A stretch of DNA of 64,000 nt, taken from positions 96,001 through 160,000 of the forward strand of contig NC_006686.1 in NCBI RefSeq assembly GCF_000091045.1. The letters run 5' to 3'. The translations under genes and the position numbers were made by a program. This stretch comes from Cryptococcus deneoformans JEC21. Its lineage: Eukaryota; Basidiomycota; Tremellomycetes; Tremellales; Cryptococcaceae. This document shows, in pieces, positions 35,431-48,740 of the stretch (the stretch's first letter is position 1; each line of letters begins with the position of its first letter). The notes beneath the pieces were generated by a model that saw only the letters and a program-made list of their open reading frames with translations, was not told the DNA's origin and did not search any database.

Positions 35431-38400
35431 TTAATTCATCCGTTCTGTCAACTGTCTCTCTCTTCGAACCCAACCTTTCAAATAATTACCCGCGTCACCC
35501 TGCTCGACGCGCCATCTCACCTCGCCCAACGCCTTCGCCAGATCATCTTTCTCACGAACATCAGTTGGCTTGACATTCAAGCCGGCAGCGAAGAGGCAGG
35601 AGATAATGTTCGGGAGCGCCGATGCCACAGGTCCGGTTGAGGACAGCCTGTCCACAAAGAGCGGCAAAAGTTCAGTAGTGGTGGTATCGACAGGAATTTG
35701 GGATACACTGTAAAGAATTTTTGATGCAACCTCCAGTTTCTCGCCGTCTGCGTCTAAGAGATTATCAGTTCTGTCCTTTTTGTATAACCGAAAAGCAGCT
35801 TACCACTTAAGACAGTTGTCAAGAATGCCTCCAACTGCTTCGTCCAGCCTCTCAGATCCTTACCCTCTTTTACTCGCTCCTTTTCAGCCGATGCAATGGC
35901 CTTGCACGCCCTTTCTGCGATTTCCAGCAGCAAATTCTTCTCCTCCTGCTCCCAAGCTTGCGCACGTTGGCCTCTAACGCCGGACTTGGAGGATATAGGA
36001 AGTGAAGCGTGGTATGCGGAGATGGTGGTCCACTGCATGTCCAACCAAACAAAGAGACCGTCACGCAGGACGAGCGATGAGGCGGCAGCAGGGATGAGAA
36101 GGATACTCGACATGGTCTAAAAAGAAGTCAATGCCTGCTTCGTGGCACCGGAAATGCAAACACACCTGCAGAATTGACCGACGGAAAACAGGATCAAGTG
36201 ATTCAATGAACAAAGTAGCCATCAACGACCATACTTTTCTTCTTCTGATGACTCTCCAATCCTATAGCGCAACGTCAGTCGATATTTCACAGGATACATC
36301 TGCACTTACTGCTTCACTTCTGACACCCTCCTTCAAGAATCTAACCATCCAACTTCTTTCCCTCTTCCACCCTTCTCCGTTGGCGTAAAGCATTCCATAA
36401 AGCAATGGGGTGTCTTCGCTGTCGAAGACAGATCTTTGTAATAGGAAGCGAGAAGACAGAGGATAAAAGAAATGAGAAGGGTTCGCAAGGGAGCGAAGGG
36501 CGTAAGCGAAAAAGAGTGTAGAGAGTACTGGTAGACGAGATGTTGACGTAGGAAGAGCATGTCGAAGAAGTCGAAGGGTGTATATGAGTTGCGCTCGTTC
36601 AAAAAAACCAGTGGTCTATGAACTTCGTTAACAACTCCTTGCTTCCTTATACAGGATGCACTCACCTCAATGAGACTCATTGTTTTGGCCAAAGCATACG
36701 AAGCTACACTTCTCACTTCTCTGTCCCTAGATGACAGTCCGCAAACAGTCAAACCTAGAACGTTGCTCCTCAATACTTCGACCCAGTCCAAACCTCTCAT
36801 GCCTTCATGCATAGAAGCAATGAAGAGTCCCATGACGAAAACAGGATCATACAATTCCTCGCCTTCCTCGGGGTCAGTTGCGATCTTGCCCCATCCACGG
36901 AGCTTTCGATGAAGAGGGTATGCTTGACAGGTTGCAAACGTCTTTTGAGGGTCCAAACTTGTCAAGGCATCCAAGGACTTGCCTCCGATACCAAGTACTC
37001 CACTCGCGTTCCAATACCTCATAACGCTGGCAAGCGAAATTTTCCTATAGCCTTCGAACAATTGCAGCATGTGCAACACTCGCCTATCCACTTCAGAAGT
37101 CGTGCCGCGGTACAGTAAAATCAGAGGTTCGATAAATGGAGGCTGACAAGACACATAGGTCGATGAGGCAAAAAGTCTATGGAGGAGACGAATAAAGTGG
37201 AGACGAATATGGGGCGGGCAAGAGCTGTTGGTGCAGCGAGTGTAGGTGGTGGAAGCGTAGATGGCTTGGAGTTGTTGTCGAAGGAAACTTGCCTATCAAA
37301 AAGATCAGCACTGATTCAACAGCCGCGCAAAGGACAGAACTTACCTTTAATTCGACACGGACAGCAAGAAGCGTGGCTAGACCTACAGCTTCAGCAATTT
37401 CTAGCCTGTCTTGAATAACAGCAGTGATGACAGGTTCGACCAACGCAACTTGCAACTGGAGTCGATCTTGGTCAACAACTTCGATTGATTGTTCTATTAT
37501 CAAACATTAGCTTCGGCCGAGTATAAGGACGATTAAACACACCGAGACTCTTCAAAGCTGTGGCACTTTCTTCATTCATGTCTTTCAGATTAGAACAGAG
37601 TCTGACAGCATATTGCAATCCCAAACCAATCAGATGACAAATGCTTTCCAGCAGCTCGATTTTCGTCCCGCATATGTGAGCAAGGCGTTCCATGAATCGC
37701 ATGAAAGTGGAGTTGAAAGAGGACAACTGAACCGTAGAGAGGATCTCAACGATCTCGTTGGATGCAGATTCAGCCAAACGGACCAATACTTCGATTGCTG
37801 CGCCCTGGACCTTTTCGTCCTGTTCGGAAGCAATCGTCTCCAAAGCGACACCACCAATGATACTGGCCTTTCCGACATCAAGCCCTAGAACAAAAAGAGC
37901 CTCAGCCACCGGCAATAACCTTCTGTCGTTTGTTAAAGCTTCGTCTTCTTGCAATGCAGAGGATGTCACCTCGGCCGCAGAAGAATTTGCCTGGATCAAT
38001 CTGACCAGTAAAGAGATGGAGTCGTTGCTAGCAAGATTGAGAAGCAGTTGGATTGTCTCGCGCTTGATTTTGAGGCTAGTCAGCTCTTCACTAGACTTCC
38101 TATCCTTTACGGCGTCGTCGACGAGTCTGATTACTGCCCCCACGACTCCCAACTCTCCCAGTTTGCCCAAATGCTCAACGGCAAATGCAGGTGACTTGGT
38201 TGATGTGATGATATCCGAGAGCAGAAGAGCATGAGAAAAAAGGACAGGGTTCTTGTAGCGGAAGAGGATTTGGGATATTTGAGATGCTTGAGAAGGCGTA
38301 AGAAATCGGACCCAGGGAGCTAATAGGCTGAGATTCTGCGAAATTGGTCAGCACATAACAAAAGACATCCATCAAGCGCAACATACTTGATCTACCTTCT

Positions 38401-41400
38401 TCCCTTCCTTGTCATTGTCGAGCAATTCCACACAACCATCGACAAACCCTTGAGCGATCTCCTCATCCGTCGACTTTCCAAAGATCAAGTGCCTGATCAG
38501 AGTGTTCAGGCCTGACAACTATGTCAGTCTTGTGCTCTGCCTTACTGTACAAGCATGAACTCACTATCTCTAAACTCGTGACCATCTTCGCTAAAGAGTA
38601 ACTTTCTTGAACCAAGGTCACCAAACACATTCCTCTTGATCTGATCTTGCCACTTGCTTGCACCTTCCAAGTTCTCCAGAGACCTGGCGAAGAGAATCAG
38701 TACGGCCTGGGTACTATCCTGGTTTTTGATAGCAGAAGTAGACGATGGCTGAAGAATGTTGAGATGAATGAGAAAATTGACATGAAGGAGGATGGAAGCA
38801 TCTTTTCTTTCAATAAGAAAAATTAAGGATGACAATGTTGACGGTCGACCAATGAAAAGTGCTTGGTACTCGAAGGAAGACGACGACCATTCACGGTGGT
38901 CAAGAAGTTGAGGAAGAGAAGGATCTTGCTCTACAATCGACTTTGATTAGTAGACATTTTCTAACGGAAGAGGAAGTAGCTTACCGTCGGTAGGTTCGGA
39001 TTTGCCCCTGATCACATCGAAATCGCCTTTTATCACTTGAACGCATTCCTCCAAGCCTTTCCTCTCTTGCCCGGCCTCCTTCGCCTTCTTCACACATTCC
39101 TCTAGCCTGTTCAACACAGCCAACAACCAACTCAATTCTCGTTGCTTGCCCACCAAACCTAGGACTACTCGACGGAGATAGTTGACAATGATGCAGGCAG
39201 CTTCCGTGGAAATGAGCTGACCCATAAGCTTTGCAGAGAGCTGCTCAAGGATGGTCATCATGAGAGGGCTAACCATCTCCTTAGAATTGCTCTGAAGATC
39301 AGGGGTTGAAGAAGGGGAGAGAGCGAGGGTGTCTTCAATGTATCGGTAAGGCGTCTTCAAACATCTCCTGAAACAGTCATCCAAGAAAGCCAAAAGCTGA
39401 ATCTGCTGAGCGAACAGCATAGGTCCAGCTTCTCTGACCTTCTTAGGCATCGCATCCAGCCAAATGGGGAGTTCCTCAGGGTCGTGTTCGAATAAGAGGG
39501 TGGGTAGTAAAAGGTGGGAGAGAAGAGCAGTTGTTTTGGAGTAGGTTACCGATTGGGGAGTGGAGAGGTGAAGAAGGAGAATGTGGTAGAGGTAAGTGTA
39601 TTGAGATCCCGCTTATGTACTTATCAGCGAACTTCCCAACAATTTCCGTTCAAGCACATACCAGCTTTATTGCTCCAATTCCAATCTCTAACCTCCCCTA
39701 GCAACTCAAGCACATGGACTTGACTAAGAGCTTCAAAGCCTTCCACCTCTCCTCTTGATTGACCGAAACCTCCTCGCATACCGATAGTCCCCTTACTGCC
39801 CACAGTACCAATGGATTTTACACTTTGCACGTCATCTCCAATAACACTTCCTTCTCTCGCCTGCTGTTTCTCCTTCTTCTCCTGTTTTGCACTCGAAGAC
39901 GAGACGAGGAGACGACCGACATCAAACTTGAGCTCAGAAGCCATCGAGGGGAGAGTTCTGTTGCACAAAGAAAATATTCGAAGAGCCAGCTCAGTGAGCA
40001 TTGCGGACTTTGTGACAAGAGCTCGATCTTCTTCGCTATCAGGATCCGGCTCTGCAGGCGCAAGTTGGGCAGACTTTTGCGCAAATGCAACAATGACTGC
40101 CAGCTCTGGTAAACGTTTCCTTACTTCCATTTCGAGCTCTCTCTGCCTTCTTGCCCATGGGTTATCAGGTTGCCCGTTAGGGTAGAGCTCTGATTCAATG
40201 AACGAAAAGAGTTCTTGGACTTGGCCGAGTTTCGCAAGGGCACGAGAGAGAGTGACAGCAGTCATATGTTGGACTATCCCTTCGGTATGTTGGAGACCTT
40301 TCATCAAGTGAGATTTCGTGAAGGGTGCAGGTAAGACACTTTCGACGATCGTTGACGCCTGAGGGGGTGCAGTTCGAAATGGGGAAAAGGAGGGGTCGGT
40401 GCCTGCAGGAACGGGTTGTCGGAAAGTTTGAAGGGGAGGGATGGGAAGGGAGATGATACGACCAACGTAAGACATGGTCGCCATCCATCGAACGTTGAGA
40501 CGAGGTTCGAGAGACAGTGCAGAGTGTGCCCAATATCTGTTCATGGTCAGCAGTAAGCATCAATGGGATAAAGCAATTTCATACCCAGAGACAAGCTCAG
40601 GACAAGCCCTGAATACTTCAATCATCCATTCGCCCACAATTCCTTCATCATCAACCACCTTATTTCCCACCTTTCGCACTACGTTCCCTAGAATTCTGTT
40701 ATGTAAACCTTTTCTCCAAGTATCTCCTCCATCTCCGACCTTATTATCACCTTCCTTGGAGTCATCCATTCGACGAGGGTACCATCCTTCATCAGGGAAA
40801 CATACACCTTTTCCTGGGGTAGCGGTGATACCTTCGAGGAAAGCGCGCACCAACTCGCCGACTTTTTTACCACTTTTGCCTTCTACATCATCTCTTCCCA
40901 ATTGACCCCAAAGGGCTTCAATGCTTCTTTCTTGGAAAAGAACCAAACTAACTCGTCGGTTTAATCCAAATGAAGGGGAAGAGATTGCTGCCCAGAGGGC
41001 TGTCAAGATGCGGAGGACAGTTATAGGAGGATCAGCGGCAAGGTTGGAATATAATGGAGGGAGAATGATTTTAGCATGAGGCTGGAATGAAGGCGAAGGG
41101 AAAAGAGGGAGGATGATCCGGAGGATGAGGTGACGAATATCTGGTTTGTCAAGTGGATCTCGGTCGCCATATCCAACCATCCCCTCTTTGTTTCGTCTTC
41201 TCATACCCATCTGCTTCCCAAATCCTCTAACGGAGCCTCCTTCTACAAGGGTGTTCCAAAACTTCATACCGAGTCTACCCGACATCGAAGACGTGGAAGG
41301 AGGGTCAACAGACATAGATACGGCCGACAAAAGAAGACCGTGATAGACATCGTCTCGTTTGCCAGATTGGATGAGATGGTTGATCTAAGTTCTGTGTCAA

Positions 41401-41950
41401 TAATGGCCCACTTGTCCTTGAAATCACTTACATGGTCGTGATAGGGTTCAGAAGGAGAGATGACTTTGTTGACGAGACCAATCACAATTGAACGGAAGAA
41501 AGGCACGGGTGTCAACACTTGAATAATCTCAGAAAGCAGTTCCACAGCGGCATGAACTTGCTGCTCGCTCTTTGTCTGAACAATAATCAATAGCCGTCTT
41601 TATAATGAATAGATTTTATTCACCTGCTCTCCGACTTGCCATGCTCGAAAGATCTCATCGCAAGCTGGGGAGATGTCGAGGTAATGTTGCAGGATAATCA
41701 CAGTTGGGTGGTTGATGGAAAGGGGTAATTCGGAATATGGAGTTACAATCTGCTGTCTGAAAGAAACAAAGGCTGTACAGGTGTTAGCTTGATATCACCT
41801 GGCAATGGCCAACATACCTTGAGGGGAGCCAGTCGCGAGGGCATCTTTGACCGACTTCCCTGATGCAAAGGCCTTCGTTCCCGGCTTAGCCCTTATAATA
41901 GTAGGCAGAGCATCTTCCTGACCTTCCTGCCACTTGCGTTTTGGGGCCAT
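35431..41950 (-). CDS. URB1: URB1/NPA1-like nucleolar pre-ribosomal-associated protein
   Basis: Large nucleolar protein needed for early 60S assembly and 25S/5.8S rRNA accumulation. It starts at 41950 with MAPKRKWQEGQEDALPTIIR, continues to a helical N-terminal region (FVSFRQQIVTPYSELPLSIN, then HPTVIILQHYLDISPACDEI), and runs through at least 15 exons to the stop at 35431 (WVRRERQLTERMN). Middle blocks such as YSNLAADPPITVLRILTALW, GLNRRVSLVLFQERSIEALW and FEGYRKISLASVMRYWNASG fit the URB1 N- and C-terminal domains. About 2000 residues, comparable to other fungal URB1 proteins. Introns carry canonical donors. No frameshift was noticed, but I did not verify every exon border. The next gene (+) starts 750 bases upstream, divergently. 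Confidence 0.8.
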
Positions 41951-42701
41951 TTTGAACTATCATATGAGATGAAATGTAAAGATGTTTGTTTCGACGTCCC
42001 AAGAAGTGTCCGCATACGAAAATCGAGAATGCCTCCACTCAATCACGTGACATAAACATAACGGTCGGTGTCCTGATCCCAAGTATCGGACTTGCCCGAT
42101 CAGCAAATAATAAAGTTATTTAAGAGTATTCACTCTTCTCTTTCCAAATCTCACACCGGCACAGAAGTCAAGGTCAGGTTTGACAGGCATAGGCCTGCTT
42201 CGTCTGTTCAAGAAGTCTGTATAGCTCCGCAAGATCTTAGGTGCTACCGACTAACAGGGCCGGGCGAAAACAACGATAAACAAGTCAGGTAATTCAATCG
42301 ATCTAATCATCGAACGAACCTCAGCAGCTCTTGCCCCTTTTTAGTCGTATGCTTCATTTGCATGTCTTCATCAATTGAACACAAACACCTCTATCATATT
42401 ATCTCTGACCCCCAGTCGCTCTTTACCCTGCATTATCAAATTGAGGAAAAGGCTGTTTCGGCCGCCTCAACTCTGACATACGATCACTTTAATTAAGACT
42501 TCGAATATTGCTTTACCAAGTGAGTCATCCTATTCACAGTAAAAAAAACCAGGATAACAGGAATCAGGGCTGTATCTTCTATTGATAATTATCATTATAA
42601 AATAAATACTGGGTCTTCGATTTCATAGTCCGTAAGTTGCTTGTTCTTCGTCGTGAACGATTGGCCGCTCACAGTCCTTTAAAGTGTCTTCGACTATTCT
42701 C
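41951..42701. other. Divergent intergenic region
   Basis: Shared upstream region of URB1 (-) and the two-TM protein (+). A CACGTGA-like box is at about 42042. Open frames are short and lack coding character. Confidence 0.5.
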
Positions 42702-45413
42702 ATGAGTCCATCATTTGCTGGCTATCTCCAGCCATTAGGATCGAATGGATATAACGCTCCTGTGCCATCACCCCCTCAAGTTACTGGTCATTTTAATTCA
42801 GCGTCTTCAGAGGATAAGGAGAATATTCCATCGCAACCCACCTTTCGCGCGAGAGATTGGCAGGAAAAGCGAAATAACCTTCAAGTTCGATCATTTCCTC
42901 AATCGTATGACCTCAACAGTTCAATTATTGACTTCATTACAACACAGGAAGCCGGTTTTGCCACTTTGAAAATTGAAACTTTGGTGCCCTCAAATATTGG
43001 AAGGAAGAAAAAGGACATAGCAAATGTTAAGAGGAAGCCTGTATCATCCGTCTATGAGGAAGGAAAGAATGGTGGCGTTACCAGCGTTAGCTCAAGTAAT
43101 CCCTTGAATGTAAGTCTGGTATCCTTGTAAAAACCGAAATATGCCAATTATAATCAGGCGGCCACCTTTTCTTCGGCCATCAATTCCTCTACCCCATCTT
43201 TATTGACTGTTGCTCCTCAGAATCAATTGGAAATGATTCAGTTAACTGATTCTGCCGTATTTCCTCGCCAAGTGGTGCCAAGTTATTCGCCCATTAACAA
43301 TGATATGCCTTTTGTAGCTCCTCTTCCTGATTCATGCTCTGAAACGACACTCACCTCCATTCTAAATGCGTGTGTATTCTCATCTGACGACGAGTTTTCT
43401 GAAGAAAATATCCCGGCCAGGGATGCATTGCCTGGAGGCTTGGGTTCTGGGTTGGTAAATGAGTCAATCCAATCTTTGGACGCTATGATTGAACAGCAGT
43501 ACCAAGAATCCGGAGTGACTCGAGAGTCCCACAACTCGTTCGACACCGAGGCCAATAACTCTGACCGAAGCAAGGAGCTGGATTCCCCTAAGGAGAAGGC
43601 GAAAAGGAATAAACATCATTCCAAAATCTGCTCAAACCGGTCATACAATTCTTCTATTCTCGCAAGAAGAAGCAGTCTCAAGTCATCTATGTATACTGGA
43701 ATCGAGTTCAACCAGGAAGCCGCTTCGCCAACCAACGAAAACACTGAAGGAAATGGGTGTTATACGACCGAAAGTGACACTTGCTCGAATAACAAGACGG
43801 TCTTGTTTGCTACTCCAGCCTATCAATTTGACTATTTTCAGTGGTCCCGAAAACAGCCACTAAAGATGAATGAAATTCTTAAAGGCGATGAAACGGTGAC
43901 AGACCATCAGTCATATCCAACTACTAGTGACGATGACGTCTATTACGCTGCTTTAACAAGTGAGAAGAGGTCCGCGATGATCCATGAGATTACGACTCAA
44001 CTAGCTACCAAGCTAACTTCAGATGGCGCCAACACCAACGTTAACATGGCGGAACCTTTTAACCCTCCCTGCCATTCGTCTATCCAAGCTCTCAACCCCG
44101 AAAATTCCTCTCCTATGTCTAGCTTCTACGCAAGTAACCATCATACCGCCTCAGCTGCCACTGTTCCTCCGTCTCACCACCAGAGCGCTATCCGCAGAAA
44201 TTTTGACGGACGTAGTCTAGCTGTGAGGTACGCACAGCGACATCCTTTCTTGCTTGAAGGCGATAACGTACCTCACGATGACGATGACTCTTCGAGTGCT
44301 GATATCCGACCCTCCGCCAACTCGAATAGCGATGTGGAGAATGGGAGGCCACACAAGAGGACTAAGGAGCGATGGTTGTCGGTATGTCTTGTGATGGGGT
44401 TTGTCATGCCCTTGGCTTGGGTTGTGGGCGGATGGTTCATATCGGGAGTTGATAAAGAGACGGAAAAACAGCTGGTTGGAAGAGCGGCTTTGGAGCTTGA
44501 TGACGACCCGAGTTCCCAGCAAAGCGATTTAAATGGTCCTCATACGGATGATGTCCCCCGAAACAATCGCAACAGTCACAACAATGAGAGCATTGATTCC
44601 CAAGCGACTCGATTGGGCCCATCTGACGAACCTGAATTGGATTTATGGACACCCCGGATTAACTTGACAACCAGTGCTGCCAATGTGACGGCGTCCTTTC
44701 CGGCTCAATATCGACCGTTTACGTCGATGCCAAACCTTTTTATGCCTAGCCCTCCCACGGCCATCACTCGGAACTCAATCTCAAGCCCGAATCTTCTTGG
44801 CCTGTACGAACCCCCCCAACCACCCATGCCCGTCTCGGAAAGCGGCACGTTGGAATCCAGTATTTTGCCGGTGCCTGTCCACTCCTTTACGTCCAAAGAT
44901 ATGTCGGCCACTCCTTCTCCTACTCCCACCCTAGTCAATCTATCTCCCACCAATTTCACTCGTCACTGGAACCCTAATTACGGGCATCGACCTACTCCAT
45001 ACCCCGTTACCTTATCTGGGTCCAACTTGACATGTGTCCCTGCCGGTCCGGGACACCCTGTGCTCCCCTCTCACTATCTTTATCATCTCTCAGTGAACGA
45101 CCCTGCATCGTCAAAATTGGCGCCTCCGGCACCAACTGGAAGGCCCAGTTTTGTATCAAACCCCGCCTGGCTTTTGGACCGTTGTGCCAGCATGCGCACC
45201 GAATATCCTAATGGCAAAAACACTGCAAGATTCTGGAAAAATTCTCTAGCGCGAAAGAAAATGAGAGCTTGGCTGCCCGGAGCTCATCCTCATCCGCTGG
45301 TCAGAGCGAATCGATGGATGATGGCGTTTGCCTTTCTGTTGGGCTGCCTTACTGCTATTTGCTTTATGCTGGTGGGAATCAAATCGAAGATGAATCAGGC
45401 GAGGGTGGGTTAG
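42702..45413 (+). CDS. Large Ser/Asn-rich protein with two C-terminal membrane spans, family unknown
   Basis: Not recognised. Two exons (42702-43109 and 43158-45413, intron GTAAGT...CAG) encode about 887 residues. The N-terminal 600 residues are low-complexity, rich in Ser, Asn, Thr and acidic residues, and start MSPSFAGYLQPLGSNGYNAP. A patch DKENIPSQP and a basic patch KAKRNKHHSK are visible. A first hydrophobic span follows (WLSVCLVMGFVMPLAWVVGG). Then comes a polar region of about 290 residues with several Asn-X-Ser/Thr sites. A second span near the C terminus is WMMAFAFLLGCLTAICFMLV, preceded by FWKNSLARKKMRAWLPGAHP. This suggests a membrane protein with its N and C termini on one side and a glycosylated loop on the other. 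No catalytic motif was seen. The ATG at 42702 is the first in frame. Confidence 0.75.
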
Positions 45414-45764
45414 CAGAACCTTGAGCATAAAGGGGGTTGGGGAAGTGATGGAGGGATTGTGTAATGCGGTGTGTAAGACGTGATTATGGTTGGTGGATAT
45501 GGGTATAAGGATTCGACATTACGCTTCAGCATTGTTCGTTTGGTATACAAGTATTTCTGATAGCTGTTTATAGCGAACTATGACATAACGGACTATATAA
45601 TCGTATTCATAGGGTATTCACCTTATAGCTTACGATGGACATGTAATAACCCTGAATATATATCTCTATCAAAAAATACAATAAGCACACCAAAAATCAG
45701 CGTCAATTTATCATCAACCTCTAGTCATCCCTTTTAGACTGGGCACATGATCAGACGCCTCAAA
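45414..45764. other. Intergenic between convergent genes
   Basis: 3' ends of the two-TM protein gene (+) and the decarboxylase gene (-). AT-rich, nothing further seen. Confidence 0.5.
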
Positions 45765-47284
45765 TCAGACACCAAGCCACCATTTTCGATGCCACAACCC
45801 ACCATCATTGGCCAACTTTTCCCAATCCACATTTTTGGCATATACCGATGCTGGCATCTTTTCACCGTTGAGCGCTGCTTCTGTCGATAATGGATGCGGG
45901 TCTGGTAAGGGCACAACCATTGTAGGATGTTCCCCAATTCCCTTTTCCTTTTCCCTCTGTTGTGGAAGATTTGAGCTTGCTCCGCAGGGGAAGCGATGTG
46001 GGAGGTTGTAGGTGGACGTGTCTGCAGATGCAGGGGGAGGGGAAGGAGTATCTATAAAAGTATCACTTGGAGACGCAGATGCAGAAGGGTAAGGCATGGA
46101 TAAAGAAGGAAAGGTTAATGAGGCGAGGGAGACTTGGGTTTGGTGCATTGTGGCGAATCCTTGGATAAGAGAGACGATATCGTGCCAGTCTGTCATTTTG
46201 CCTGGGCCTGGGGTTATTGGGGTATGGAGATCAGCGTGGCTTCTGTGTTGGAAATAACTGGGTGGTTGGGTGGCTAGCAAGGAAGGGAAGGTAATGGGGG
46301 GAGTGACAAGGAAAAGGATGACTCACCATCATCACCACAAGCAAGCCTTCCTGCCCCTTGTGGTCCAGAAACAAGGTATCCTAATTCATCTTGCACGACA
46401 GCAAGGTGTTTGGCGGTCAAGCGGTGTTGATACATGTGAGTGTTCATTGCTGGGCAGATGACTACGGGTGTGGATGATGATAGGGCGCGGAGAAAAGATG
46501 ACTGTTGGGGGGGGGGGGTGAGATTGCTAGCTTAGCTGGGGCTGGGAAGGGGGAAGGCGGCAAAGGCAATAACTTACGGCAAGGGTATCACATAATCCAC
46601 ACGAAATCTTGGCGAGTAAGTCGGCTGAACATGGGGCTACCACGACGATGTCCGCCCAGCGTCGTAACTACGTGATTACGGCCGTGTTAGATACATGAAC
46701 CCCAAAACCCAGCGAATGGCTTCATGAGCTTACTTCAATGTGTAGGATCGGGTCTCCGACTTTCTTCCAGTCCTACATCTCTCGATTCGTAAGCCCAACT
46801 TCACATCACAGATTGAGTCAAGTTGTGTGGGCGACTTACCGACCACTCGTCTTCGTCTGTCCATATTCTCACTCCTACGTCGTCTTGCATTTCCTCGTCC
46901 GACAAATTTAATGCTGATTGTACAGATTTGTCTACGTCTTCTTGTGAGTAGAAATGTGTTGAAGCTTTGGTGGCTATAATTTGGATATCAATGTTGCCCA
47001 CCTGTCACCATATCAGATCAGTAAAACCGATCGACAATCAAACTCGAACCAGATATGATCAGAGAAAAAAAGGAAAATAAAGTCACTTTAACTAGTTCTT
47101 CCACAATATTGGGTATTTTAATACTGGCGACGCTCCCACTGGAGATGAGGAGGACACGGAAGATGTTGTCGGTCGTGGTATGATTTCGAGTAGGAGGACG
47201 GTGGTGGGCAGAGATGAATGGGCGAGGTGGTTTACGAGGGAGACGGGACAGACGTGCATTTGTGGTCTGGCTGGTTGATGACAT
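45765..47284 (-). CDS. CAB3: Phosphopantothenoylcysteine decarboxylase (HFCD flavoprotein)
   Basis: Cytosolic FMN enzyme that converts 4'-phosphopantothenoylcysteine to 4'-phosphopantetheine in coenzyme A synthesis. The ATG at 47284 gives MSSTSQTTNARLSRLPRKPP. The flavoprotein fold starts FRVLLISSGSVASIKIPNIV (FMN loop GSVA). An intron joins VGNIDIQIIATKASTHFYSQ. ILHIELRRWADIVVVAPCSA contains the catalytic-type His (LHIEL), and DLLAKISCGLCDTLA follows. The substrate-binding PxMN motif is VICPAMNTHMYQHRLTAKHL, and the reactive Cys region is AGRLACGD. The C-terminal half is longer than in the minimal enzyme (LHTPITPGPGKMTDWHDIVS, then a Ser/Pro-rich stretch). Fungal homologues can also act as phosphatase regulators (Hal3/Vhs3), but the long acidic tail typical of that function is not seen. 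Five or more exons. Confidence 0.88.
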
Positions 47285-48362
47285 GCTGATGAGTATGTTG
47301 TGGCTGAGTGTATAGATACGCGATACGTATAAGTGATATGATGGTTGATAAATGCTATAGAATGAGTCACAATTTTAATGTGGTTCAGACGAAGATGAGT
47401 CATCATGCATGTCGGAAAGCTCACTCTGACTCAGAAGTAGAGGGCCATGTTAATTACCGCCGACCCTTCTGATTTCTAACCCGCGGAAGCTATTTTTAAT
47501 CGAACGGTAGTTTATTATAGAACCAGCCATTTATTAGGGTGTAGGTGTCCGTGATGATTCACAACAGATACTTGGATGTGTCGCTGGAGTAATGGTCCTC
47601 GTAAGATTCAACGGGCCGGTGAGCTGAGCAGAGACCAAGCCCATTGTCATTACTGAGATACTGTATGAATATATATGAGGCACGTATATGAAAATATATG
47701 AGTCCCCGCGTCCCACTCGAGTCGTTCCTGCTGTCGTAACTTAAAGTGCTTTTTGTGTTTATCGGGAAATGGCCGAGGCACGCACAGATCTTCGAGGTTA
47801 AGGCTCGTCTTTCGAGTGTTATAAATACCTGCTGTGCATGTATATCGTATTGCACGGAAGCATGGGCACAGAAGTGTGTGTACAATATGCACGAGCGCGT
47901 ATCTTCTGGCCCGTGAGAAATGAAGGGTGTCACGCAAGACACAAACTCAGGGTTCGTTTGTCAAAACAATAAACGTCCACATCCCCTCGCGTTACTTGGG
48001 TTCGACCTCGTCGTTCTTTATTGTTCTCTTAACTGAATTCCTTATTGTTCTCGCAAGTCACGGCCAATTCTCATCTCCCGAAAGAACAATGGCCACAGAT
48101 AACTCACGCTTCCCGCCCGTCACAGGGTCCACCGTACACCCGTATGTCTATTGTTCTCCATTAAGCATGTGCTGATCTACTGTGCTTTTATCTTTTTATA
48201 TTCCCATCACACGGTCACTCTGCTCACATGCTCTCCTCATCGTCTCGACGACGATCACACACAAAACCTGATTTATATTGTGTGTACATCTATGGCACAC
48301 TAACATCACGGCTCTGCTTTATATATTTCGCTCCTATCTCGCTATTGCTAAATTGCAACGCC
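47285..48362. other. Intergenic, promoter side of two divergent genes
   Basis: Contains the decarboxylase promoter and a pyrimidine-rich region (48180-48360) before the next + gene. A short ATG-led frame at 48090-48141 (MATDNSRFPPVTGSTVHP followed by GTATGT) could be a first exon of the next gene, but no acceptor fits. Left open. Confidence 0.45.
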
Positions 48363-48740
48363 ATGTCCACCGCAATCGCTGATACACCATCCATGTCATC
48401 TCGTATCCCCAATCTGCCGTTTATCCTCATGCTATCGCCGCCTAACACCCACACTTACCCTTTCTCGCACCCGCACTCATTCTACCGCCCTCCCCATCCC
48501 CGTATTCGCCAAACATACTCTTTCGGTCAACCACTCGGTCCTCCTTTACCACCGATCAACCTCAAAAGGACTTCAAGCATGAGAGACCTCCCCAAGGGGG
48601 CGACGGGCTCGCCAGATGCGGATGGTGACCGTGACCGAGAAACAGCTGAGGCTGTATCGGTACATGACCAGCAGCAACTGCCAACGCCTGTGACTGCAAA
48701 CAGCTCGAGAGGGAAGAGCAGGCGAAGAAAGGATGTGTGA
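48363..48740 (+). CDS. Pro/Ser-rich protein of unknown function (about 125 residues)
   Basis: Not recognised. An ATG at 48363 opens MSTAIADTPSMSSRIPNLPF. The protein is rich in Pro, Ser and His (SPPNTHTYPFSHPHSFYRPP), then has a possible phosphorylation patch LKRTSSMRDLPKG and a basic C terminus (SSRGKSRRRKDV). The stop overlaps a good donor (GATGT|GTGAGT), so the frame may continue through an intron into a downstream exon. One acceptor I tested gives only a few more residues. It may belong to the following gene at 49518. Confidence 0.5.
   Translation: MSTAIADTPSMSSRIPNLPFILMLSPPNTHTYPFSHPHSFYRPPHPRIRQTYSFGQPLGPPLPPINLKRTSSMRDLPKGATGSPDADGDRDRETAEAVSVHDQQQLPTPVTANSSRGKSRRRKDV

Noticed and set aside
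46505..46520. Run of 11 or so G on the + strand
   Set aside because: Read on the - strand it is the polypyrimidine tract of a decarboxylase intron acceptor, so it is explained.
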